Positions 35,628 to 44,484 of a stretch of 64,000 nucleotides of DNA are shown here, piece by piece. The notes below the pieces were generated by a model. The model was not told the origin of the DNA. It did not search any database and saw nothing but the letters and a program-made list of their open reading frames with translations. This DNA comes from Rhizobium anhuiense (GTDB taxonomy: Bacteria; Pseudomonadota; Alphaproteobacteria; Rhizobiales; Rhizobiaceae), in NCBI RefSeq assembly GCF_003985145.1, contig NZ_ML133526.1, positions 1 through 64,000 of the forward strand, given 5' to 3'. A program made the translations under genes and the position numbers. Position 1 is the first letter of the stretch; each line of letters opens with the position of its first letter.

Positions 35628-36692
35628 GTGAACGTTCGCGAAATTATAGATCCATTTGAACAAAATCATCCGTGCGGAGAAAACGTTCGGATTAATACTT
35701 CATCACGTGAAATATACTATAGAATTAAGGACGCGAGAAACGCCGCGCGTACAGCCGAACGTAGTATTTCTCCAGGCGACACTATTGCGCTTGCACCTGC
35801 CTGGCATGATGTTAGCAATCTTTGATTGCAGATCCTTTCTTCCAGAAGCAAGGACATCGAAGTATTGGCCTGGCTGGCGGAAGCGCAGTTACGGCTGCGC
35901 GGCTTCTCAGGATTGCATGACGTTTACGTCGCAACCGTGTCGCTTTTGGACAAGTATTTCGACGCTTTGCATTCGATCGGAGACGGCGATATCGAGGAAC
36001 GGTTCGCGCCCTTCGCGGGCCTGAACGGCGTCGGCGGCGAAGGAACGCTGATCCAGGCTATTCGTTTGACATCGTTGATCCCCGGCGGAAAGTTCGCCCA
36101 GTTTTCGCTTTGGGATTTTCAGCTTGCACAGCGGCCGAACGAAGCCGAACGGCGCAAGGAATTGCAGCAGGCGGCGGCAGAAGCCGGTGTCGCTCAGATG
36201 TCAGCCCATCTCGGCGTGCTGACCGAGTGCATCGCCGCTTTCGATCGCATGGTCGAAATACTTGACAGACACTGCGGCGACCAGGCGCCACCGAGTTCGA
36301 ATACACGCAATGTTTTGCAGGAGGCCGCTTCTGCAATCCGGATGCTCGCCGGGATCGAAGAGCCGCTCACCGCTCCTGAAGCCCTTGTCCCGCAGGGATC
36401 CGAGCCGTTGCAGGCAAGCAATGGCACCGAAGCCGAGGCCATTCGCATGCCACCGGTCAGCGCCGAGACGATTCGTTCGCGGGAAGAGGCCTTCGAACTT
36501 CTGATCGCCGTTGCCCGCTATTTCCGCCGTACCGAGCCCCATTCACCGATCTCCATGTCGATCGAGACGCTGGTGCGTCGCGGCCGCATGGACTTTTTCG
36601 AGCTTCTTGCCGAACTGCTGCCCGAACAACACACCCGCAACGCGGTGCTGACGGCAGCCGGCATCCAGCCCGTCACCGACAAGGGAGGCTAG
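35628..36692 (+). pseudogene. tssA: TssA with an in-frame TGA stop at 35823-35825
   Basis: The frame from GTG 35628 (GAGGAA upstream) encodes the ImpA N-terminal domain: IIDPFEQNHPCGENV, then ARTAERSISPGD and PAWHDVSNL at residue 65. It is followed by TGA and then continues in the same frame (ILSSRSKDIEVLAWLAEAQL) with the rest of the ImpA_N region and the C-terminal domain to 36692. Without the stop it would be a normal-sized 354-residue TssA, which guides baseplate and sheath assembly. The 5' part is clearly more AT-rich than its neighbours. A TTG directly after the stop (TGATTG) could allow re-initiation of a 288-residue product. Functional state unknown. Confidence 0.85.
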
Positions 36693-36748
36693 CGGCAGGC
36701 CGCAGCATCTCAATTGACAATCCGCCGATGAGACGAAGGAGAATCTCG

Positions 36749-37273
36749 ATGGCAAGTGTGCATGAAAAACTGGAACGGGTTCGCAAGCCGCGGGTCCACA
36801 TCAAATACGAAGTCGAAACCGAAGGCGCGATGGTGGTGAAGGAACTGCCTTTCGTCGTCGGCGTGCTCGGCGACTTCTCCGGCAATCCCACGCAGGCGCT
36901 CAAGCCTTTCGGCGAGCGCAAATTCGTGCAGATCGACCGCGACAACTTCGATGACGTCATGCGCCGCATGACGCCAGGCCTCACCCTGTCGGTCGAGAAC
37001 ACCCTCGAGAAAGATGGAACCGAGATTCCGGTTTCGCTGAAATTCGAAAGCATGGCCGATTTCGAACCCGGCTCTGTCGTCGATCAGGTACCGGCGCTGA
37101 AGGCCCTGCTCAACGCCCGCAACCAGCTGCGCGACCTGATGAGCAAGGCGGACCGCTCCGAGGAACTCGAGCGCCTGCTCGAGGATATCCTGCAGAACAA
37201 GGCCGATCTCTCGCAGCTGGTGGCCCAGCTTGGCGGCGGCAAAGCCGAAGAGGCGAAGGACGTGTTGAACTGA
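36749..37273 (+). CDS. tssB: TssB small sheath subunit
   Basis: A 174-residue sheath protein (ImpB/VipA). It starts [20 protein letters not shown], with [15 protein letters not shown] and [13 protein letters not shown], and a C-terminal helical region (LLEDILQN) that contacts ClpV/TssC. ATG 36749 has AAGGAGAA upstream. It is 56 nt after tssA and pairs with tssC. Confidence 0.96.
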   Translation: MASVHEKLERVRKPRVHIKYEVETEGAMVVKELPFVVGVLGDFSGNPTQALKPFGERKFVQIDRDNFDDVMRRMTPGLTLSVENTLEKDGTEIPVSLKFESMADFEPGSVVDQVPALKALLNARNQLRDLMSKADRSEELERLLEDILQNKADLSQLVAQLGGGKAEEAKDVLN

Positions 37274-37343
37274 GTGCCTGGGATCGCGGACCGATAGCGG
37301 CCCGCGCGTTCAATTCCTGAAAAGTCGTTGTCCGGCAGCCGCC

Positions 37344-37376
37344 CCTCTCGAAGGGAACCCCTCATGCTTCGAGGGC
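37344..37376. other. Hairpin between tssB and tssC
   Basis: CCTCTCGAAG-type and CTTCGAGG arms enclose a 13-nt loop in the 130-nt gap, with one unpaired base in the left arm. It may influence relative expression of the two sheath subunits. Structure seen by eye only. Confidence 0.25.
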
Positions 37377-37403
37377 CGCCGCTTTCGCAAAAAGGATCGA
37401 TAG

Positions 37404-38885
37404 ATGACCGCCGAAACGCAATTGCAAACAAAGGAAGAAGCCGGGTTCGCGCCTGATGAGAACCTGCTCTCGAAGGTCGTTGCGGCAACCCGCCAGACCG
37501 AGCCCGACCGTGCCCAGGACCTTCTGCGCACGCTGACCGATCAAGCCCTGAAGGGTACGGTCAGCTATGATCGCAACCTGACGATCACACTGAACAATGC
37601 CATTGCCGAGATCGACAAGGCGATTTCAAGCCAGCTCGCGGCCATCATGCAGTCGCCCGAGTTCACCAAACTCGAAGGCGCCTGGCGCGGCTTGAATTAT
37701 CTCGTCAAGAACACCGAGACCAGCGCCAATCTGAAGATCCGCGTGCTCAACGCATCCAAGCGCGATGTCGCCAAGGATCTGGCAAAGGCCGTCGAGTTCG
37801 ACCAGTCGCGGCTCTTCAAGTCGGTCTATGAAGACGAGTTCGGCACACCCGGCGGCGAACCGATGGGCGCGCTGATCGGCGACTACGAATTCGACAATTC
37901 CTTCGACGACGTCCAGCTTCTGCAGGGCGTCTCGATGATCGCCGCAGCCGCTTTCGCGCCGTTCATCTCGGCCGCCAGCCCGCGTATGTTCGGCTTCGAG
38001 GATTTCCGCGAACTGGCCAAACCCCGCGATCTCGAGAAGATCTTCGAGACGGTGGAATACGCCAAGTGGCGCAGCCTGCGCGACAGCGACGATTCACGCT
38101 TCGTGACGCTCGCCATGCCGCGCGTGCTCGCCCGCATGCCCTACGGCCCGAAGACCAGCCCCATCGAAGAGTTCAACTTCGATGAAACCGGCGGCTCCAA
38201 GACCGGCGAACTGTCGCACGATTCCTACTGCTGGATGAACGCAGCCTATGTGATGGGCACGCGTCTGACCGAAGCCTTCGCCAAGAACGGCTGGTGCACC
38301 GCCATCCGAGGGGCGGAAAACGGCGGCAAGGTCGAAGGGTTGCCGATGCATATCTTCTCGAGCGACGACGGCGATCTGGACCTGAAATGCCCGACGGAAG
38401 TCGGCATCACCGACCGCCGCGACGCCGAGCTCGGCAAGCTCGGCTTCCTGCCGCTCTGCCACTACAAGAATACGGACTATGCCGTGTTCTTCGGGGCGCA
38501 GACCGCGCATAAGCCGAAGCTCTACGACCGGCCCGAAGCAACAGCCAATGCCGCCGTTTCAGCCCGTCTGCCCTATATGATGGCGACCTCGCGCTTTGCC
38601 CATTATCTCAAAGTGATGGGCCGCGATAAGATCGGCTCCTTCATGGAGGCGGAAGATTGCGAGGCCTGGCTCAATCGCTGGATCTCCAACTATGTCAATG
38701 CCAATGACGACGCCGGCGAGGAATCGCGGGCGAAATATCCGCTGCGCGAGGCAAAGGTCACCGTACAGGAGATCCCCGGCAGGCCGGGCGCTTACAATGC
38801 CGTGGCCTGGATGCGTCCGTGGTTGCAGATGGAGGAATTGACCACCTCGCTGCGCATGGTCGCCCGGATTCCCTCGAAGAACTGA
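37404..38885 (+). CDS. tssC: TssC large sheath subunit
   Basis: A 493-residue sheath protein (ImpC/VipB; TssC41-like of Agrobacterium). It carries LEGAWRGLNYLVKNTETS, DEFGTPGGEPMGALIGDYEF, RMPYGPKTSPIEEFNFDE, FAHYLKVMGRDKIGSFM and the end LEELTTSLR-like helix. ATG 37404 has AAAGGAT upstream. It assembles with TssB around the Hcp tube. Confidence 0.97.
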   Translation: MTAETQLQTKEEAGFAPDENLLSKVVAATRQTEPDRAQDLLRTLTDQALKGTVSYDRNLTITLNNAIAEIDKAISSQLAAIMQSPEFTKLEGAWRGLNYLVKNTETSANLKIRVLNASKRDVAKDLAKAVEFDQSRLFKSVYEDEFGTPGGEPMGALIGDYEFDNSFDDVQLLQGVSMIAAAAFAPFISAASPRMFGFEDFRELAKPRDLEKIFETVEYAKWRSLRDSDDSRFVTLAMPRVLARMPYGPKTSPIEEFNFDETGGSKTGELSHDSYCWMNAAYVMGTRLTEAFAKNGWCTAIRGAENGGKVEGLPMHIFSSDDGDLDLKCPTEVGITDRRDAELGKLGFLPLCHYKNTDYAVFFGAQTAHKPKLYDRPEATANAAVSARLPYMMATSRFAHYLKVMGRDKIGSFMEAEDCEAWLNRWISNYVNANDDAGEESRAKYPLREAKVTVQEIPGRPGAYNAVAWMRPWLQMEELTTSLRMVARIPSKN

Positions 38886-38893
38886 TGAAAGCA

Positions 38894-38930
38894 GGGTCGG
38901 GCGTGGTGGGTTCGCCGCCGCGCCTGACCC
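38894..38930. other. Hairpin between tssC and the second tssC
   Basis: GGGTCGGGCG pairs with CGCCTGACCC (one G-U), with a 17-nt loop, starting 9 nt after the tssC stop. It could attenuate transcription so that the main sheath gene is expressed above the downstream genes. No U-tract is present. Confidence 0.35.
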
Positions 38931-38960
38931 TTGCGTTCGAACATCTGTGTCAGGTTGACG

Positions 38961-40349
38961 ATGGGTTCCAGCACTGAATGGCGGCGCCGGGCGGATCAGC
39001 TGATTACGCTGATCGACGAAGCGCTGAACAGGCAAGTCAATGCCATCCTCCACCATCCCGATTTTCAGGCGATGGAGGCGAGATGGCGAGGCCTTGCCAT
39101 GCTCGTGCGCGAGGCAAGCCGCAGCGGCGAGGTGAAGGTCAAGCTTCTCAGCGTCAGCTGGAGCGAGCTCGCGCGAAGCATGGAGCGTGCCAGCGATTTC
39201 GACCAAAGCCATCTCTTTGAACTGATCTATAGCCGCGAGTTCGGCATGGCGGGCGGCGAGCCCTTCGGCCTGCTGGTCGGCGACTATCATCTTTCTCCCG
39301 CCGACCCGGCCGGTGGCGATCCGGTCGGCACGCTGTCGCAGATCGGCATGGTGGCGGCGGCCGCCTTCTGCCCCTTTATTGCGGGTGCAGCGCCGCAGGC
39401 GATCGGGCTTGAAGACTTTCACGAGTTGAACCGGGTCAACGACTTTTCCTGGCTTGCCCATGAGACGGCCCGCATCCGCTGGAACGGTCTGCGTGCACGG
39501 GAGGATTCGCGTTTCCTCGGGCTTGTCGCACCGCGCATCCTGATGCGCTCGCCGCTGACGCCTCATGCGCGCGATCGCAACGACGGCTTTCCCTTCCGCG
39601 AAAGCATCGCCGCCGACGGCAGTTCGCTTCTGTGGGGCAATGCCGCTTTCGCCTTTGCCACTGTCGTCATCCGAAATTTCATCGTCTCAGGCTGGTTCGC
39701 GGATATCCGCGGCGTCACGCAGGATGCTGTCGACGGCGGCCTGCTGAGTGCAGCCGACCTGCCGCCTTATGATTTTGGCACCGAAAGCAACGGACTATCA
39801 GCCCAGCCGCCGGTGGAAATCCAACTGACCAGCGGCCAGGAGCAGCAGCTTTGCGATCTCGGCATCATCCCCGCCGCCACCACCTATCTCTCCGCTTCGG
39901 CGATTTTCAATTCCAATCAGTCGCTGCATGCGCCGCCGCACTATTCCAACGAACATGCCCGCCAGAACGCCCGCCTCGCCGCCATGCTGCAATATGTGCT
40001 CTGCGCGTCGCGCTTCTCGCATTATCTCAAGGTCATCATGCGCGACGAAATCGGCCAGCTTTCGGATGCGATCTCGATCGAGCGGAAGCTGGCGGACTGG
40101 CTGACCGCCTATACGCTCGGCAACGACGACGCCGACATCGCGCTGCGCACCCGTTTTCCCCTGCGCTCGGCCGGCATCAGCGTCGCCGAGATTCCGGGCA
40201 AGCCCGGCAGCTTCTCCTGCACCGTCCGGCTGCAGCCGCATTTCCAGCTCGATGACGTTGCCACCAGCTTCCATCTCATCGCCGAGACCGCGACCACCGG
40301 CCAGACCCCGAGCCGCCCCATTGTCATACCCGAGAGGATGTCCGCATGA
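38961..40349 (+). CDS. Second TssC-family protein (TssC40-like)
   Basis: A 462-residue paralogue of TssC. It shares MEARWRGLAMLVREA, REFGMAGGEPFGLLVGDYH, AAAAFCPFIAGAAPQA, LMRSPLTP and RFSHYLKVIMRDEIGQL. It lacks the N-terminal ~70 residues of TssC that contact TssB. Agrobacterium carries the same pair (TssC41, TssC40); the role of the second copy is less clear. ATG 38961 follows AGGTTGACG. Its stop overlaps the tagJ ATG. Confidence 0.9.
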   Translation: MGSSTEWRRRADQLITLIDEALNRQVNAILHHPDFQAMEARWRGLAMLVREASRSGEVKVKLLSVSWSELARSMERASDFDQSHLFELIYSREFGMAGGEPFGLLVGDYHLSPADPAGGDPVGTLSQIGMVAAAAFCPFIAGAAPQAIGLEDFHELNRVNDFSWLAHETARIRWNGLRAREDSRFLGLVAPRILMRSPLTPHARDRNDGFPFRESIAADGSSLLWGNAAFAFATVVIRNFIVSGWFADIRGVTQDAVDGGLLSAADLPPYDFGTESNGLSAQPPVEIQLTSGQEQQLCDLGIIPAATTYLSASAIFNSNQSLHAPPHYSNEHARQNARLAAMLQYVLCASRFSHYLKVIMRDEIGQLSDAISIERKLADWLTAYTLGNDDADIALRTRFPLRSAGISVAEIPGKPGSFSCTVRLQPHFQLDDVATSFHLIAETATTGQTPSRPIVIPERMSA

Positions 40350-41176
40350 CGCTTTCCGCCAGCATCGCCCAATCGCTCAGCGACGACGCCCTCGATGACG
40401 CGATCGAGGAGGTCAAGGCGCATCTGAAGGTCAAGCCCTCGGATCAGGAGGCGCGGCATCTCTATATCGACCTTCTCGTGCTTGCCGGTGATTATCAGCG
40501 GGCGGACAATCAGTGCAGCCTTGCGGCCACCCTCTCTCCCGACACGACGATGGGGTTCGCCTTGCTGCGCAATGAGCTTCGGGCAATGGCGGCGCGTGAC
40601 GCCTGGTTTACGAGCAGCGCCCTGCCGGAATTTCCGCAGGGGCCGAGCGAGCTCGACAAGCTCGCCGTCCGCCTCGGCATCGCCCATCGCGGCGGGGATG
40701 CGGATGAGGCGAGGACCGCGCTCGCTGCGCTCGAGAACCTGAGGGGCGAGCGCCCACTGATCTGGAACGGCAGGGCGGTCTCTGATTTCCGCGATCTCGA
40801 CGACCGCACGCCGCACGCTCTCGAAGTCATCATGACCGGCGGCGCCTATCTCTGGATCGATTTCGCCAAGATCGCAGCTCTGTCGATAGAGCCAATTGCC
40901 CGTCCGCGGGATCTCGCCTTCCGCCGCGCCGAGCTCTCGCTGATCGACGGCGCGGCCGCGTCGGTGCTTCTGCCTGCGGTTTATCATGGCACCGGCAAGG
41001 ATGCGACGCTCAGGCTTGGCCGTGAGACCGAATGGATCGAGGAACCCACGGGCATCACCACCGGCCGCGGCCAGCGCTGCTACCTCGCCGGCGACGAACT
41101 GGTTTCCTTCCATGACACCCAAAGTCTGGAGATCGTGCCGGCAACGGCTGCCGGCAGGCAGGTTGCGCATGGTTGA
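40346..41176 (+). CDS. tagJ: TagJ (ImpE-family) accessory protein
   Basis: A 276-residue SciE/ImpE-family protein, a sheath- and ClpV-associated accessory factor. The N-terminal TPR-like helices are clear (DALDDAIEEVKAHLKVKPSD, ARHLYIDLLVLAGDYQRAD), as is the C-terminal region with WIDFAKIAALSIE and PAVYHGT. The ATG overlaps the upstream stop (ATGA). The 3' end overlaps tssE by 8 nt. Confidence 0.92.
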   Translation: MTLSASIAQSLSDDALDDAIEEVKAHLKVKPSDQEARHLYIDLLVLAGDYQRADNQCSLAATLSPDTTMGFALLRNELRAMAARDAWFTSSALPEFPQGPSELDKLAVRLGIAHRGGDADEARTALAALENLRGERPLIWNGRAVSDFRDLDDRTPHALEVIMTGGAYLWIDFAKIAALSIEPIARPRDLAFRRAELSLIDGAAASVLLPAVYHGTGKDATLRLGRETEWIEEPTGITTGRGQRCYLAGDELVSFHDTQSLEIVPATAAGRQVAHG

Positions 41177-41678
41177 TCCGCTCGAACGCTACCGGCTGCG
41201 CGACCGCGTCCTTGCCCGCTCGATCCTCGACAGGTTGATCGACGAGGCTCCGGATCGCGCCGTCGATCCGCCGATGAGCCTCGTCGATCAGGTCCGCGAC
41301 GTCAGGGAGGCGATCCGCCGCGATCTCGAAGCGCTGCTCAACACGCGGCGCTGCCCGACCACGCCGCCGACGGCACTTTCCGAACTCAAGGACGCCCTGG
41401 TGAGCTATGGCGTCGACGGCGTCGTCTCGGCAAATCTGATGACCGACCAGGCCAAGCTCAAGCTGGCGCAAGCGATCGAGCGGCGGATCGCGCTTTTCGA
41501 AACGCGCCTTTCCGATGTCAGGGTGACGATCCTCAAGAGCCGGACGATGACCGAACGAGCGCTGCGCATGCGCATCCAGGCGACCTTCCGTCTGCATGAA
41601 GGCATGCCGCCGATCAGCTTCGAGTCGACCATCGATCCCTCGACCCAGCGCTTCCTCGTGGAGGCGGCGCATGGCTGA
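41169..41678 (+). CDS. tssE: TssE baseplate protein (gp25-like)
   Basis: A 169-residue gp25/lysozyme-like baseplate wedge component. Recognisable are SILDRLIDEAPD, the REAIRRDLEALLNTRRCP segment typical of TssE, and ALVSYGVDGVVS. ATG 41169 lies within tagJ (8-nt overlap), and its own end overlaps tssF by 8 nt, so translation is coupled. Confidence 0.93.
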   Translation: MVDPLERYRLRDRVLARSILDRLIDEAPDRAVDPPMSLVDQVRDVREAIRRDLEALLNTRRCPTTPPTALSELKDALVSYGVDGVVSANLMTDQAKLKLAQAIERRIALFETRLSDVRVTILKSRTMTERALRMRIQATFRLHEGMPPISFESTIDPSTQRFLVEAAHG

Positions 41679-43452
41679 AGGTTTTCTGCACCGTTACAAT
41701 GAGGAGTTGCTGGCGCTGCGCCGCCGGGCCGCACGTTTTGCCGATGCCTTCCCGAAGATCGCCGGCCGCCTGCGCATGACGGGAGACGTCGCCGACGACC
41801 CGCATGTGGAGCGCCTGATCCAGAGTTTCGCCTATTCGGCCGCCCGGGTCCGCCAGAAGCTGGACGACGAGTTTCCCGAACTGACCGACAGCCTGCTCGA
41901 AACGCTCTATCCCCATTATCTCTCGCCGCTGCCCTCGATGAGCATCGTCAGGTTCCGACCGAGCGACACGCTCGCCTCGGTCCAGACAGTGCCGCGTCAT
42001 ACGGAAATCCTGGCCGAGCCAGTGCGAGGGGAGGCCTGCCGTTTCCGCACCACGCAGGATGTCGAGATGGCGCCGATCGAGATCACCGGTGCAGCACTTT
42101 CCGGCCAGCCGATCAATGCGCCGCTTTCGCCCTATGCCGGCGTTGCCGGCTGCCTCAGGCTCTCCATCCGCTCTCTCGATGCCCAAAAGCCCCTTGGCAG
42201 CCTCGGCGTGAACCGGCTGCGCCTGCACATTCCCTCCCCCTGGCAACAGGCGGTGGCGATCTACGAACTGCTTGCCAATCACACGCTCGGCATTGCGCTT
42301 GCCAAACATGCGGACGACCGGTCGCCGGTCTTCCTGCCGGCGGGGAATCTCAAACCGGTCGGCTTCGAGCCCGAAGAGGCCATGCTGCCCTATCCGGCGC
42401 CGAGCTTTGTCGGCTACCGGCTGCTGACCGAATTTTTCGCTCTGCCACGGAAGTTTCTTTTTCTCGACATCGAAGGGCTCGATGGCTGGCGCGGCGAGAC
42501 GCTGGAGCTCTTCGTCTACCTGAGGGACAGCGACGCCAAGCTCGAGCGAGCGGTGTCGGTCCGCGACTTCGCGCTCAATGCGACGCCTGTCGTCAACCTC
42601 TTCCGCCAGGTCTGCGAGCCGATTGCCATCGACGGCACCCGCACCGAATACCGTCTCCTGCCGGACGCGCGGCGCCAGAAGACCCGCGAGATCTATTCGA
42701 TCGATCGCGTTCTCCTGACCGGATCGCGCGGCCAGGAGGAATTCTGCCAGCCGTTCTTCGGACGCTCGCAACGGGCAGGCGCGAGCCCGACCTATTGGCA
42801 GGCCTATCGCCGTTTCGACGAAGACGACAGGACCAGCGACATGGACGTCGCCTTCGTCGATCGCCAGCGCCGCTCCGCCGGTCCCGTCGATGCGGTCGCG
42901 AGCGTCGATACGCTCTGCCTCAATCGCGACCTGCCGGAACAGCTCCCCTTCGGCGGCGGCCATCCTTTCCTGCAGCTCGCCTCCGGCCATGAAGCGGTCG
43001 CAAGTGTCGAAGCGCTGATCCCGCCGACGCCGTCGGTCAGGATGAACGATCAGGAGGGCCGAAACTGGCGGCTGATGTCGCATCTCATTCTCAATCACCT
43101 GTCGCTCTTCGACAATGACGGCGCGGCGCTGAAGGACATCCTGTCGCTCTACGCCTTCCGGGACAGTCCCGAGACCAAGCAGTTCGGCGATGCGCTCGTC
43201 CGGATCAAGGCGGGCAACTCGACCGCCCGTCTCGGCAGCGGCGGCATGGTGCCCGGTACCGAGATCGCGCTCGAATTCGATCCGGCCGCCATCGACCGGC
43301 CCTCGGCCTTCCTGTTCGGCAGCGTGCTCGACCGTTTCTTCAGTCTCTATACCTCGGTCAACAGCTTCACCCGGCTGACCATCGGGATGAAGGGGCAGTC
43401 GAGGCCGATCGCCCGATGGCCGGCACGCGCCGCCGAACGCCCGCTGCTCTGA
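41671..43452 (+). CDS. tssF: TssF baseplate protein
   Basis: A 593-residue TssF (ImpG/VasA). It has the family start FLHRYNEELLALRRRAARFA, FPKIAGRL, DPHVERLIQSFAYSAARVRQ and the conserved FPELTDSLLETLYPHYLSP, and a late FLFGSVLDRFFSLYTSVNSF. ATG 41671 overlaps tssE. With TssE, TssG and TssK it forms the baseplate at the inner membrane. Confidence 0.96.
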   Translation: MAEGFLHRYNEELLALRRRAARFADAFPKIAGRLRMTGDVADDPHVERLIQSFAYSAARVRQKLDDEFPELTDSLLETLYPHYLSPLPSMSIVRFRPSDTLASVQTVPRHTEILAEPVRGEACRFRTTQDVEMAPIEITGAALSGQPINAPLSPYAGVAGCLRLSIRSLDAQKPLGSLGVNRLRLHIPSPWQQAVAIYELLANHTLGIALAKHADDRSPVFLPAGNLKPVGFEPEEAMLPYPAPSFVGYRLLTEFFALPRKFLFLDIEGLDGWRGETLELFVYLRDSDAKLERAVSVRDFALNATPVVNLFRQVCEPIAIDGTRTEYRLLPDARRQKTREIYSIDRVLLTGSRGQEEFCQPFFGRSQRAGASPTYWQAYRRFDEDDRTSDMDVAFVDRQRRSAGPVDAVASVDTLCLNRDLPEQLPFGGGHPFLQLASGHEAVASVEALIPPTPSVRMNDQEGRNWRLMSHLILNHLSLFDNDGAALKDILSLYAFRDSPETKQFGDALVRIKAGNSTARLGSGGMVPGTEIALEFDPAAIDRPSAFLFGSVLDRFFSLYTSVNSFTRLTIGMKGQSRPIARWPARAAERPLL

Positions 43453-43472
43453 GGAAGGATCGCTCTCAAATC

Positions 43473-44474
43473 ATGGATCTCCCCGTCGCCCGCCAACCAG
43501 ACGCCCTTGCCGATCTGCTCGAACGCGACCCCGGCCGCTTCGAGCCGGTGACGGCTTTCCGTGTTGCGCAGGCTTCGGTGGAGGAAGGGCGGCTCGATGT
43601 CGCCGCCCATGTCGGCGTCTCGCCGGCGCCGCTTGCGGTCAGCGGATACAGCCGCAAGGCCGGCCGGGCCGTCATCCGCAGCGCGCTTGCCGGTCTCGTC
43701 GGCGCGCTCGGCTCGATGCCGTCGGCCTATAACGAACTTGTCATGCGCGAGGAGCGCAACAGGTCACGGGCGCTGGCCGGCTTTTTCGACCTGTTCGGTG
43801 CGCGGATGGCGGAACTCTTCACCGACGCCTGCGAGAAATACCGCATCGCCCGGCGGCTGCGCTGGGGCGGCACGTGGGCAAACAACGCCTTCGTCACCAC
43901 GCTCCTGTCGCTCACCGGTTTCGGCACCAAGCGTCTCGTCGAAAAGAGCGGCGTCGACGAAGAGCTGATCCTGCGTTTCTCCGGCTTTTTCGCCGCGCGC
44001 AACCGCAATGCTTCCAATCTGCGCGCCATGCTGCGCGAATTCAGCGGCCTGCCGGTGGAGATCGAATTGTTCCGCGGCCGCTGGCTGACCATCCCGGTGG
44101 AGGAGCGCAGCCGCATGGGCCAGCCGCAGGGCGTCCAGCTTGGGATCAATGCGACGGCGGGTGCAGCCATCCACGATTTCAGCGGCGGCTTTCGCATCGT
44201 CATCGGTCCGCTCGGCTATGCCGATTACCTGCAGCTCGCGCCGGGCGGCCGCGCCATCACCGAGCTCTTCGCCCTGACGCGGCTCTATGTCGGCGCCGCA
44301 CTCGAATTCGACATACAGGCCATCCTGAAAAAGGAGGACGTCCCCTTCTGCCAGCTCGGACAGGTAGGCGATCCGCCGCGCTTGGGCTGGAACAGCTGGG
44401 CGAGGGTCGCGCCGGCGGCAAAGGACAGCGGCGATGCGGTGATCGTCGAGCGCCTGTCGGTCCAGGCGCGGTGA
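43473..44474 (+). CDS. tssG: TssG baseplate protein
   Basis: A 333-residue TssG (ImpH/VasB). It carries the N-terminal block LLERDPGRFEPVTAFRVAQ, then FFDLFGARMAELF, LTGFGTKRLVEK, FFAARNRNASNLRAMLREF and the end RLGWNSWARV. ATG 43473 has GAGGAAGGA upstream and places the family block near the N-terminus. ATG 43416 inside tssF is an alternative. Confidence 0.93.
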   Translation: MDLPVARQPDALADLLERDPGRFEPVTAFRVAQASVEEGRLDVAAHVGVSPAPLAVSGYSRKAGRAVIRSALAGLVGALGSMPSAYNELVMREERNRSRALAGFFDLFGARMAELFTDACEKYRIARRLRWGGTWANNAFVTTLLSLTGFGTKRLVEKSGVDEELILRFSGFFAARNRNASNLRAMLREFSGLPVEIELFRGRWLTIPVEERSRMGQPQGVQLGINATAGAAIHDFSGGFRIVIGPLGYADYLQLAPGGRAITELFALTRLYVGAALEFDIQAILKKEDVPFCQLGQVGDPPRLGWNSWARVAPAAKDSGDAVIVERLSVQAR

Positions 44475-44484
44475 GGAGACGAAG

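Noticed and set aside
35823..35825. TGA in tssA as a selenocysteine or recoding site
   Set aside because: No downstream SECIS-like structure was apparent and TssA has no known selenocysteine; a nonsense mutation or split gene is simpler.
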